Below, piece after piece: positions 51,788 through 59,866 of a stretch of 64,000 nucleotides of DNA. The notes under the pieces were generated by a model, which searched no databases, was not told the DNA's origin, and saw nothing but the letters and a program-made list of their open reading frames with translations. A program made the translations under genes and the position numbers. Origin of the DNA: Dehalococcoidia bacterium (GTDB lineage Bacteria > Chloroflexota > Dehalococcoidia > Lucifugimonadales > HRBIN23); the NCBI GenBank assembly GCA_025060295.1, contig JANXCH010000009.1:1-64000 (forward strand), in the 5' to 3' direction. The number at the start of each line of letters is the position of its first letter. The first letter of the stretch is position 1.

Positions 51788-51897
51788 AACCAGCTCTTAT
51801 TGTAGCACCCACGGGCCAGGGGTATGGGAGCGGAGGCGGGGTCATCAGGATGTGCGCGGCAAGGGGGATGTGCTACACTGGCCCTGGGAGGGGAGCA

Positions 51898-52830
51898 GTG
51901 GAGAGCCTGATCGTGCATACCATGCCCCGCCTGACCCATCCGGTGCTGATCACGGCCTTTGCCGGTTGGCCGGATGCCCAGGAGGGTGCGACCTATGCCG
52001 TGCGCTACCTGGTGCGCCATTTGGGGGCCACGGCTTGCGCGAGTATTGACCCCGAGGAGTTCTACGACTTCCAACGGGTGCGCCCCGTCGTCTATTTGAA
52101 CGAGCGGGGGGAGCGGGTCATCCATTGGCCCAGCAACGACTTCTACGCCTGGCAAGGGGAGGGTGCACCTTTCGGTCTCTTGCTGTTCGTGGGCATTGAA
52201 CCCCACCTGCGGTGGAAGACCTTCACCCGCACCATTCTGAGCTTGGCGCACCAGGTGGGGGTGGAGCGGGTGGTGATGTTGGGAAGCCTTCTGGACGCTG
52301 TGCCCCACACGCGGGAGGTGCGCATCACCGGCACGGCCAATCGCCCCGACCTGCGCCGAACGCTGGAAAGGTTGGGGGTGTTCAGTTCCCGCTATCAAGG
52401 GCCGACCGGCATTGGCACCGCCCTCAGCGAGGCGTGCACTCAAGCCCACCTCCCCTTCTGCTCCTTGTGGGCCCATTCGCCCCACTACCTGCAGACCTCT
52501 CCCAATCCCAAGTCCAGCCTCGCCCTGCTAAGCCGTTTAGAGCGTCTGTTGGGAGTAACTTTCCCCCTGGGTGCCTTGCGGGGGATGGTTGTGGCCTTTG
52601 AGGCCGAGGTGGGCAAGGCCATCGCCGGCAACGCTGAGATGCTGGCTCACCTGCGGCGGCTGGAAGAGGCGCATGATTTGCTGGCGGAACGGCCCCCCGA
52701 ACGCCAAGAGGAACTCCCCGCGCCGGAGGAGATGGTCAGGGAGTTGGAGGAGTTCCTGCGTCAGCAGGGGCGGGGCAACGGAGGGTCGGAATTGCCCGGT
52801 CGGGGCACACCGTCGGGAAGTGGGTCATAG
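51898..52830 (+). CDS. PAC2-family (proteasome-assembly-chaperone-like) protein
   Basis: A 310-residue PAC2-family protein. The N-terminal PVLITAFAGWPDAQEGATYA, the DFYAWQGEGAPFGLLLFVGIEP segment, VVMLGSLLDAVPHTREVRI and PTGIGTALSEAC follow the family, and the C-terminal 80 residues are acidic helix (EEMVRELEEFLRQQGRG). In Actinobacteria some members accompany the proteasome; no proteasome gene is seen here. The GTG at 51898 follows GGGAGGGGAG. It is divergent from corA. Confidence 0.8.
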   Translation: MESLIVHTMPRLTHPVLITAFAGWPDAQEGATYAVRYLVRHLGATACASIDPEEFYDFQRVRPVVYLNERGERVIHWPSNDFYAWQGEGAPFGLLLFVGIEPHLRWKTFTRTILSLAHQVGVERVVMLGSLLDAVPHTREVRITGTANRPDLRRTLERLGVFSSRYQGPTGIGTALSEACTQAHLPFCSLWAHSPHYLQTSPNPKSSLALLSRLERLLGVTFPLGALRGMVVAFEAEVGKAIAGNAEMLAHLRRLEEAHDLLAERPPERQEELPAPEEMVRELEEFLRQQGRGNGGSELPGRGTPSGSGS

Positions 52831-52888
52831 CCCTCCTCCTGCACACGGGGGCTTGACACGGCGCGGTGTCTCTGCAAGGGGCGACGGG

Positions 52889-53182
52889 CTAACTGGGGGA
52901 GGGGGCGTTACCTTGCCCCAGCACCAGGCGGGCCTCAGCCCCCACGCCCAACTCCGCACAATCCAGGAAGGTGGAGTAAATCGCCTTGTCCACGGCGCGG
53001 CGAAGCCACGGTTCCTGGGCCAGGACGTCTCCCGCTTCCTGGCGCAGACGCACCAGGCGCATCAGGCGCTGGAGGAAGTAAGCCTGGAGGGGCGTATACG
53101 CGCGCACATGCCCTTGGGATACGAAGGGGGGGTGCCCGCCCACCGTCGGGCGCTGACCGGTGCTCCGAGATTGCTCCTGCAT
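52889..53182 (-). CDS. Small conserved-looking protein of unknown function
   Basis: A 97-residue protein rich in helix-forming residues (AYFLQRLMRLVRLRQEAGDV, then DKAIYSTFLDCAELG). No membrane segment, metal site or DNA-binding motif is obvious. The ATG at 53182 has GAGG close by, and the gene has a good promoter (TTGGGG-N16-TATAAT). It lies between the PAC2 gene and divergent modA. Confidence 0.6.
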   Translation of the reverse strand: MQEQSRSTGQRPTVGGHPPFVSQGHVRAYTPLQAYFLQRLMRLVRLRQEAGDVLAQEPWLRRAVDKAIYSTFLDCAELGVGAEARLVLGQGNAPSPS

Positions 53183-53204
53183 CGCCTCGCCACCTCCATC
53201 TTTG

Positions 53205-53232
53205 ATTATATACCACACCCGTGTGCCCCCAA
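53205..53232 (-). promoter_or_regulatory. Promoter of the small unknown gene
   Basis: Minus strand TTGGGG (53232-53227) and a consensus TATAAT (53210-53205) are 16 nt apart. Confidence 0.6.
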
Positions 53233-53301
53233 GTATAGGCCATTCCCCTTTCCCTTTTCTAGAGGCTGGCGGTCAAGTTTGGGTTGAGTTTTAGTTGAGA
53301 A

Positions 53302-54084
53302 ATGGTCAAGAGAGGTTATCTGCTCCTGGGTGCTCTGGCCTTCTTGGTGTGGGTGAGTGGGGCGTGCCAGCGCAGTGAGGGGGACATCCCTTCGGCCCTG
53401 ACGGTGGCAGCAGCGGCGGACCTGACCTTCGCCTTCCGCGAGATGGGGCAACGCTTTCAGGAGCAGACGGGCATCCCCGTTACCTTCACCTTTGGCTCCT
53501 CGGGGCAGTTGGCTCACCAGATTGAATACGGCGCCCCTGTGGATGTGTTCGCTTCAGCCGATATGGCTCTGGTGGAGGACCTGGTGCGCAAGGGCTTGGC
53601 CTATGCCGACACTCTCGCCCTCTATGCGCGGGGGCGCATCGGGGTGTGGGCTCGCCCTGATAGCCCCCTGGAGTTGGGGGGGCTGGAGGACTTGGCCCGC
53701 CCCGAAATCCGTCGCATCGCCATCGCTAACCCCCAGCATGCCCCCTATGGCGTGGCAGCCCGCCAGGCTCTCCAGAGCGTTGGCCTTTGGGATGCTCTGC
53801 GTCCCAAACTGGTGCTGGGGGAGAATGTGCGCCAAGCCCTCCAGTATGCCGAGACAGGCAATGCGGATGTGGCCATCGTCGCCTTGGCCCTGGCGGTGCG
53901 CACACCGGGCAAGTGGTACCTGATCCCCGAAGAGGTGCACGCCCCCATAGAGCAAGGGATTGTGGTGGTCAAGGGGACGCGCCAGGAGGCTCAGGCGCGG
54001 CGCTTCGTGCAGTTCGTGCTGGGGGCCGAGGGGCGCGCCATTCTCCAGCGCTACGGATTCGTGGTTCCCCACGCCAGCCCCTAG
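53302..54084 (+). CDS. modA: Molybdate-binding lipoprotein ModA
   Basis: A 260-residue periplasmic or surface binding protein for molybdate/tungstate. The lipobox VSGAC (Cys22) is followed by SALTVAAAADLTFAFREM, GSSGQLAHQIEYGAPVDVFASAD and VVVKGTRQEAQARRFVQFVL, all typical of ModA. The permease and ATPase (modBC) are not adjacent. No strong Shine-Dalgarno is seen before the ATG. The end overlaps convergent plsY by 4 bases. Confidence 0.9.
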   Translation: MVKRGYLLLGALAFLVWVSGACQRSEGDIPSALTVAAAADLTFAFREMGQRFQEQTGIPVTFTFGSSGQLAHQIEYGAPVDVFASADMALVEDLVRKGLAYADTLALYARGRIGVWARPDSPLELGGLEDLARPEIRRIAIANPQHAPYGVAARQALQSVGLWDALRPKLVLGENVRQALQYAETGNADVAIVALALAVRTPGKWYLIPEEVHAPIEQGIVVVKGTRQEAQARRFVQFVLGAEGRAILQRYGFVVPHASP

Positions 54085-54755
54085 CGGGCGGGGGGGATGC
54101 CCCTCTCCTGCCAGGGCACGTGGGTGGGCACATCCCTGTCGTACAGGATGCGCCAGACGAACACCTTATACCAGGGGTAGCGCCCGTCGGGGCGCTCCCA
54201 GTTGGCCAAGAGGCGCTTCAGGGCCACCAAACCCAACAGGCCGACAGTCAGCCAGAAATGAGGACGCCCGGGGACCAGTGCACCCCACACAGGAAGGGAG
54301 AGGAAGCCGATCCCTATCCACAAAGCGGTGGAGCGAAACACCAGCCACCCCGGCCCCATGGCCACGGCGAACCCCAGCAGTTCCCAGGGCACTCCCGGGA
54401 GGGGTGCGCCGATTAGCACCCCTAGGGAGGTGGCTACGCCCCGCCCCCCCGTGAAACGCAGGTAGGGCGACCAGTTGTGACCGGCCACCAATGCCAATCC
54501 CACGCCCATTTGTTGGGGCACAGAGAGGCCCACAACTTTACATAACAGGAGGGGGAGGGTGCCCTTTCCCAAAGCGTCAAAGACCCCCACCAGAAACCCC
54601 AACCGTGCCCCCACCGCTCGGGCCACATTGGATGCTCCAATATTCCCCGAGCCGACGCGTCGCAGGTCTATCCCCGCTTTCCAGCGGGCGGCCACGTAGG
54701 CGGTGGGGAACCCGCCCCACAGGTAAGCCGCTAGGAGAGCCAGCCAAGTCTCCAT
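54081..54755 (-). CDS. plsY: Acylphosphate-dependent glycerol-3-phosphate acyltransferase PlsY
   Basis: A 224-residue inner-membrane enzyme that transfers an acyl group from acyl-phosphate to glycerol 3-phosphate in phospholipid synthesis. Family motifs are SGNIGASNVARAVG, the Lys/Gly site FDALGKGTLPL, and GHNWSPYLRFTGGRGVAT. About five membrane helices are seen. The C-terminal 50 residues are longer than usual and hydrophilic. It begins 7 bases after the PHP gene, without a clear ribosome site of its own, so coupling is likely. Confidence 0.9.
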   Translation of the reverse strand: METWLALLAAYLWGGFPTAYVAARWKAGIDLRRVGSGNIGASNVARAVGARLGFLVGVFDALGKGTLPLLLCKVVGLSVPQQMGVGLALVAGHNWSPYLRFTGGRGVATSLGVLIGAPLPGVPWELLGFAVAMGPGWLVFRSTALWIGIGFLSLPVWGALVPGRPHFWLTVGLLGLVALKRLLANWERPDGRYPWYKVFVWRILYDRDVPTHVPWQERGIPPAR

Positions 54756-54761
54756 AAGCGC

Positions 54762-55631
54762 TTACGACGGGTGCGGGGACGATGACACCGGCTGCTTCCC
54801 GGACAGGGCAAAGAGCCCTTCCACCACCTCCCAAGGGGGGCCGACACTCCCCGGCTCCACCTCTCCTGGGGTGTGGAAGGCGTGGTAATCGCTGCCGCCA
54901 ACGGGGAGCAGGGCGTGCTCCCGTGCCAAAGCCAAAAGGGCAGACACCTGGTCAGAGGTGTAATCACCGTAGTAGACCTCCATGCCCGCCAGGCCCGCCT
55001 CTTTCAGTTCCTTCAGCCAGCGGGGGAGGTCTGTGATGTCCCGGGGGTGGGCCAGGGCGGGGATCCCCCCCCTCTGGCGAATGAAACGGATGGCCTCGGC
55101 AGGGGGGAACTTGTCCCGTTCCACATAGGCGGGGCCGTGCCGTCCGATCCAGCGGTCAAAGGCCTCTTTGAGGCTGGAGACATAGCCCTTCTCCAGCATG
55201 GCCTGGGCGATATGGGGCCGGCCCACCGAGGAGGCGCCTCCCGCAATTTCCAACACCCGTTCCCAGCGGATGTCCATCCCGAAGGCGCGTAAGCGCTCCA
55301 GCATCTTGTGGGCACGGGCGATGCGCCCCTGGCGGAGGCGGTGCAACACCTCCTGTAACACTCCATCCTCTTCCCGCAGGAAATAGCCGAGCAGATGAAT
55401 CTCTTCGCCGGGCACATCGGTGGAGAACTCCACGCCGGGAATCAGGGTCATGTGGGGGTGGCGGTGGACCTCGGCACGTGCCTCGGCCAGACCGTCGGTG
55501 GTGTCGTGGTCGGTGATGGCGATAACCCGTAAACCCCGCTGCGCGCACAGGCGCACCAGAGCCGTGGGGCGCAAGCGCCCATCCGAGGCGGTAGTGTGCA
55601 GGTGCAGGTCGGCGAGGACGGGAGAGGGCAT
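54762..55631 (-). CDS. PHP-domain phosphoesterase (RNase AM/TrpH-like)
   Basis: A 289-residue polymerase-and-histidinol-phosphatase domain protein. ADLHLHTTASDGRLRP, VIAITDHDTTDGLAEA and PGVEFSTDVPGEEIHLLGYF give the metal ligands, and VGGSDYHAFHTPGE adds the last His. The layout matches the RNase AM (YciV/TrpH) group, which acts on 3-prime,5-prime nucleotide bisphosphates and on 5-prime ends of RNA. It directly follows the YmdB-like gene (the stop of that gene is at 55632). Confidence 0.87.
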   Translation of the reverse strand: MPSPVLADLHLHTTASDGRLRPTALVRLCAQRGLRVIAITDHDTTDGLAEARAEVHRHPHMTLIPGVEFSTDVPGEEIHLLGYFLREEDGVLQEVLHRLRQGRIARAHKMLERLRAFGMDIRWERVLEIAGGASSVGRPHIAQAMLEKGYVSSLKEAFDRWIGRHGPAYVERDKFPPAEAIRFIRQRGGIPALAHPRDITDLPRWLKELKEAGLAGMEVYYGDYTSDQVSALLALAREHALLPVGGSDYHAFHTPGEVEPGSVGPPWEVVEGLFALSGKQPVSSSPHPS

Positions 55632-56396
55632 CTAGCGCTCCTGGCGGTCCACACGGACAATAGAGCGGGCACGGCCCGTCTGCTCGTCAATGTCCACCAG
55701 CACGGCGTTGAGCACCGCCACTCCTCCCGCCACGCTGAAACGGCGCGGGGTTTGGGTCAGGAAGCGTTGGATGATCTCCCCCACCTCCACGCCGATAATG
55801 GAGTGCAAGGGGCCGCACATACCCACATCGGTGATGAAGGCGGTGCCTTTGGGAAGGATGCGGGGATCCGCGGTGGGGACGTGGGTATGGGTGCCCAGCA
55901 CGGCGCTCACCCGCCCGTCCAAGTACCAGCCCAGGGCTTGCTTTTCGCTGGTGGCCTCGGCGTGAAAATCCACGATGATGATTTTGGCCCCTTGTAAGCG
56001 CTGCAGGAGGGCATCGGCGGTGCGGAAGGGGCAGTCAATGGGGGCCATGAACGTCCGCCCCTGCAGGTTGACCACCACCACCTCACCCCGTTGGAGGTAG
56101 CCCTTGCCCGGCAGGTTGGGGGGGTAGTTCAGGGGGCGCAGCACGGGCAGGTCGCTATCCAAGTGGGGGATGAAGTCCTTTTGGTCCCAGATGTGGTTGC
56201 CGGAGGTGATGATGTCCACCCCCGCCTGGAGGATTTCCTGGGCTGTGTCCAGGGTAAGGCCATTGCCACCAGCGGCGTTCTCGCCGTTGGCGATGACAAG
56301 ATCGGGTGTCAGGTCCTTGCGGAGGATGGGCAAAAAAATCTGCAAGGCCCGACGCCCGGGCTTGCCCACCACATCGCCGATGAAGAGCACACGCAT
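55632..56396 (-). CDS. YmdB-like metallophosphoesterase (TIGR00282)
   Basis: A 254-residue calcineurin-like phosphoesterase. Metal ligands appear in LFIGDVVGKPGR, IANGENAAGGNGLT, TSGNHIWDQKDF and VDFHAEATSEK with GTHTHVPTADPR. In Bacillus YmdB hydrolyses 2-prime,3-prime-cAMP and is usually paired with RNase Y, which is not seen here. The ATG at 56396 follows GGAGGGGG. Confidence 0.9.
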   Translation of the reverse strand: MRVLFIGDVVGKPGRRALQIFLPILRKDLTPDLVIANGENAAGGNGLTLDTAQEILQAGVDIITSGNHIWDQKDFIPHLDSDLPVLRPLNYPPNLPGKGYLQRGEVVVVNLQGRTFMAPIDCPFRTADALLQRLQGAKIIIVDFHAEATSEKQALGWYLDGRVSAVLGTHTHVPTADPRILPKGTAFITDVGMCGPLHSIIGVEVGEIIQRFLTQTPRRFSVAGGVAVLNAVLVDIDEQTGRARSIVRVDRQER

Positions 56397-56503
56397 GGCA
56401 ACCCCCTCCATAGAATACTGGAAGGGGGGGAGTGCTGTGAAGGGCTAGCGGCCCGTGGGCCGTCGTGCTATGCTGAGCGCATATGGGAAAAAGGGGAACA
56501 GCC

Positions 56504-56884
56504 ATGTTTAGCACGCGTGTCGCCTCGAGGACTTTAGAGCGCCTGGCCACCCAGCTGGGAAACCCCTCTCCCCGCTGGAGACGGGCGGCAGCAGCCCTTG
56601 CCCTAGAGGCGGAGACGCTTCTGCGGAGCCTCCACCTGCGCCAGCCCCAGGAGGCGATGGGGGTTTTGGAGGCCCTGTTCCGCGCCTTTCTGGTGGGCAA
56701 GGGGGTGTCCCCGAATGAGGACACCCCTTCGTTTTACCCCGTGATGGGGGGCCTGTTCACCCTGCTGGTAGAGGAGGTGCGGGGCAAACACGAAACCCAC
56801 TACCCGTACCTGGCTGGTGTTCTGGCGGCCATTTTGGCGCAGAGGGGGTCGCGGGGACGGCGTCGCCCGTCCTCCCGTCGATAG
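56504..56884 (+). CDS. Small helical protein of unknown function
   Basis: A 126-residue protein, mostly helix (LEAETLLRSLHLRQPQEAMG, then VMGGLFTLLVEEVRG), with an Arg/Ser-rich C-terminal tail (RGSRGRRRPSSRR) that may bind nucleic acid. No known family. The ATG at 56504 follows AGGGG at 8 nt; an ATG at 56483 has no such site and lies too near a TATGCT box at 56469. It is 8 bases before the CocE gene and probably co-transcribed. Confidence 0.55.
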   Translation: MFSTRVASRTLERLATQLGNPSPRWRRAAAALALEAETLLRSLHLRQPQEAMGVLEALFRAFLVGKGVSPNEDTPSFYPVMGGLFTLLVEEVRGKHETHYPYLAGVLAAILAQRGSRGRRRPSSRR

Positions 56885-56892
56885 GGTGGCCT

Positions 56893-58695
56893 ATGGCCTC
56901 GGATGTGCACGTGCACCGCAATATCCCCATCCCTCTGCGGGATGGGGTGGTTCTGGCGGGTGACCTCTACCTTCCCCCTGGGCCTGGGCCTTTCCCTGTG
57001 CTTATGGAGCGCACCCCCTACAACAAATCATCCCCCCAGCGCCAGGAGCAAGGGGTCTGGTTTGCCCGAAGGGGCTATGCCGTCCTCTTCCAGGATGTGC
57101 GGGGGCGCTACGCCTCGGGGGGAATGTTCACCAAATATACGGACGACGGGCGCGATGGAGTGGACACTGTGGCATGGGTGGTGGGTCAGCCCTGGTGCAA
57201 CGGGAAAGTAGGCACCTTTGGTATCTCCTACGGCGCCCATACCCAAGCGGCCCTGGCCTCCGCGGAGGGAGACAAGAGGGGTGTGGCGGCCTTATTCCTG
57301 GACGCAGGGGGCTTTTCCAACGCCTTTCTGCACGGTGTGCGCCACCAAGGGGCCTTTGAGCTGCGTCAGGCGGTGTGGGCCTATACCCAGGCCCTCCAGT
57401 CCCCCGAGGCCCAGCGCAACCCCCTTATCCAGCGCGCCCTAGAGGCGGAAGACCTACGGGCCTGGTTCACCCGCATGCCCTGGAAGGCGGGCCACTCCCC
57501 TTTGCGGTGGACACCTTCCTACGAGGCCTACCTGCTGGAACTCTGGACCCATAGCCAGTTTGACGCCTACTGGAAGCAGGTGGGCCTGTACGCCGAGGGG
57601 TATTACCATCGTTGGCCGGATGTGCCCATCTTGGTGCTGGGGTCGTGGTATGATCCGTATGCCCGCACTGCGTGCGACACCTTTGTGGGCCTGCGCAAGG
57701 CGGGGCGGACAAAGGTGCGCCTGGTGATGGGGGCGTGGACGCACGGCCAGCACCAGAACGGCTACGCCGGGGATGTGGACTTCGGCACCGAAGCGCGCCT
57801 CCCCGGCAACTTGGCCGAGGACTACAACCATTTTCGCCTGCGGTGGTTTGACTACGTCCTGCGGGGCCTGCCCACGGGGATGGGGGAGCCCCCGGTGCTC
57901 CTGTTTGTGATGGGCGGGGGGAGCGGGCGCAAGACCCCCAGCGGCCGGCTAGATCACGGGGGGCAGTGGCGCGCCGAGAACGAGTGGCCTCTGGCCCGCA
58001 CCCGCTGGACGCCCTACTACCTGCATGCCGGGGGGTTGCTGGCTCCTGAGCCTCCTCGTTCCACCAGCGGTTACAGTCGGTACACCTTTGACCCGCGCCG
58101 TCCCGTGCCCACCATTGGGGGTGCTATCTCTTCGGGTTCCCCTCTGATGGAGCCGGGGGCCTACGACCAGCGGGAGGACGCCCGATTTTTCGGATGCCAG
58201 CCCCCCTACTTGCCTTTGGCCTCCCGCCCCGATGTGCTAGTGTTCCAGACCCCACCTTTAGAGCGGGATGTGGAGGTAACAGGCCCCATCACTGCCCACC
58301 TGTATGTCTCCTCCACGGCCCCTGACACCGACTTCACGGTGAAACTGATAGATGTGTACCCGCCTAACGAGGATTACCCCCAGGGCTTTGCCATGAACCT
58401 CACGGATAGCATCTTCCGCGCCCGCTTCCACGCCTCCTGGGAGCGGGAGGAGCTCCTTGAGCCGGGGCGCATCTACCACCTGACAGTAGAGCTGTTCCCC
58501 ACCAGCAACTTGTTCAAGGCGGGGCATCGCATCCGTGTGGACATCTCCTCCAGCAACTTCCCGCGCTTTGATGTGAACCCCAACACCGGGGAGCCTTTGG
58601 GCCGTTCGGGGGCCTGGCAGATAGCCATCAACACGGTGCACCACAACGCCATTTGCCCCTCGCACATCGTCTTACCCGTTATCCCCACCGAGTAG
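56893..58695 (+). CDS. CocE/NonD-family serine hydrolase (X-Pro dipeptidyl-peptidase-like)
   Basis: A 600-residue hydrolase of the S15/CocE family. The N-terminal alpha/beta-hydrolase domain has the nucleophile elbow GTFGISYGAHTQ (Ser112); the likely Asp is in VLGSWYDPYA and the His in GAWTHGQHQNGYAG. The C-terminal X-Pro-type jelly-roll (from about 400) includes DTDFTVKLIDVYPPN and HRIRVDISSSNFPRFDVNP. Members hydrolyse esters or amides such as cocaine or glutaryl-7-ACA. No signal peptide. It lies 4 bases before the threonine synthase ATG. Confidence 0.9.
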   Translation: MASDVHVHRNIPIPLRDGVVLAGDLYLPPGPGPFPVLMERTPYNKSSPQRQEQGVWFARRGYAVLFQDVRGRYASGGMFTKYTDDGRDGVDTVAWVVGQPWCNGKVGTFGISYGAHTQAALASAEGDKRGVAALFLDAGGFSNAFLHGVRHQGAFELRQAVWAYTQALQSPEAQRNPLIQRALEAEDLRAWFTRMPWKAGHSPLRWTPSYEAYLLELWTHSQFDAYWKQVGLYAEGYYHRWPDVPILVLGSWYDPYARTACDTFVGLRKAGRTKVRLVMGAWTHGQHQNGYAGDVDFGTEARLPGNLAEDYNHFRLRWFDYVLRGLPTGMGEPPVLLFVMGGGSGRKTPSGRLDHGGQWRAENEWPLARTRWTPYYLHAGGLLAPEPPRSTSGYSRYTFDPRRPVPTIGGAISSGSPLMEPGAYDQREDARFFGCQPPYLPLASRPDVLVFQTPPLERDVEVTGPITAHLYVSSTAPDTDFTVKLIDVYPPNEDYPQGFAMNLTDSIFRARFHASWEREELLEPGRIYHLTVELFPTSNLFKAGHRIRVDISSSNFPRFDVNPNTGEPLGRSGAWQIAINTVHHNAICPSHIVLPVIPTE

Positions 58696-58699
58696 GGCT

Positions 58700-59866
58700 A
58701 TGCGCAGTTACCTGTCCCACCTGGAGTGCACCGCCTGCGGGCGCGTGTGCTCTGCCGAGCAGGTGCACACGGTGTGTCCGGCCTGCGGCAGGGTGCTGTA
58801 TGCGCGCTACGACCTCGAGAGGGCGCGGAATGCTGTGGACCCCAAGATGGTGGCGGGGCGTCCCCGCTCCATGTGGCGGTGGTGGGAGGTGCTCCCCGTG
58901 CGCGACCCCAGGAATATCGTCTCCCTCGGAGAAGGGGACACGCCCCTGCTGCCTGCCCCCCGCTTGGGGCAACGGTTGGGCTGCGCCCGCCTCTACATTA
59001 AAGACGAAAGCCTCAACCCCACGGGCACCTTCAAGGCGCGGGGGCAGGCCGCAGCCGTCTCCCGGGCTAAGGAGTTGGGGGTGAAGGGGCTGGTCATCCC
59101 CTCGGCGGGCAACGCCGCCGGTGCCATGGCAGCCTACGCGGCGCGCGCCGGCCTGCCCGCCTATGTGTTCATGCCACAGGACGCCCCCGAGGCCAACAAG
59201 AAGGAGTGCGCCGTGGCGGGGGCGCACCTGGAACTGGTAGCGGGGCACATCGGCGATGCGGGACGCCTCAGCCGCGTGCGCGCCCAGGAACTGGGGCTGC
59301 TGGATGTCTCCACCCTGCGGGAGCCGTATCGGGTAGAGGGGAAAAAGATCATGGGCTACGAGATTGTGGAGGGCTTAGGGTGGCGTTACCCCGGAGCTAT
59401 CGTGTACCCTACGGGCGGGGGTACGGGATTGGTGGGGATGTGGAAGGCCTTTGATGAGATGGAGGCGTTAGGGTGGGTGGAGGGGCCACGCCCCAAGATG
59501 TTCTGCGTGCAGGCCGAGGGGTGTGCTCCCATCGTGCGGGCCTTCCAGGAGGGCAAGGAGCGGGCAGAACCGTTCCCCCATCCCCAGACCATCGCCTCGG
59601 GGCTGCGGGTGCCGGCGCCCTTTGCCGATTACCTTATTCTCCAAGTGGTTCGCGCCAGCGGGGGGAGTGCCCTGGCCGTCAGCGACCGGGAGATGGTGGA
59701 GTGTGTGCGGGAGATGGCTTCTCTGGAGGGAGTGTTCGCTTGCCCTGAAGGGGCGGCCACCCTTGCGGGCCTCAAGCGCCTGCTGGCGGAGGGGCGCATC
59801 AACCCCGACGAGCCCATCATCCTACTGAACACCGGGAGCGGGCTAAAGTATCTAGATGTGCTCTGA
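58700..59866 (+). CDS. thrC: Threonine synthase
   Basis: A 388-residue PLP enzyme converting O-phosphohomoserine to threonine. The N-terminal zinc-ribbon-like segment (CTACGRV and CPACGRVL) is found in many bacterial ThrC. The PLP Lys is in NPTGTFKARG, the phosphate loop in SAGNAAGAMAAYAAR, and YPTGGGTGLVG binds the cofactor phosphate. Length is typical of the short class. The end overlaps convergent sdhA by 15 bases. It follows the CocE gene closely, though the two functions are unrelated. Confidence 0.9.
   Translation: MRSYLSHLECTACGRVCSAEQVHTVCPACGRVLYARYDLERARNAVDPKMVAGRPRSMWRWWEVLPVRDPRNIVSLGEGDTPLLPAPRLGQRLGCARLYIKDESLNPTGTFKARGQAAAVSRAKELGVKGLVIPSAGNAAGAMAAYAARAGLPAYVFMPQDAPEANKKECAVAGAHLELVAGHIGDAGRLSRVRAQELGLLDVSTLREPYRVEGKKIMGYEIVEGLGWRYPGAIVYPTGGGTGLVGMWKAFDEMEALGWVEGPRPKMFCVQAEGCAPIVRAFQEGKERAEPFPHPQTIASGLRVPAPFADYLILQVVRASGGSALAVSDREMVECVREMASLEGVFACPEGAATLAGLKRLLAEGRINPDEPIILLNTGSGLKYLDVL

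Noticed and set aside
52853-52858. TTGACA after the PAC2 gene as promoter
   Set aside because: No -10 element at 15-19 nt and no plus-strand gene follows within a sensible distance.
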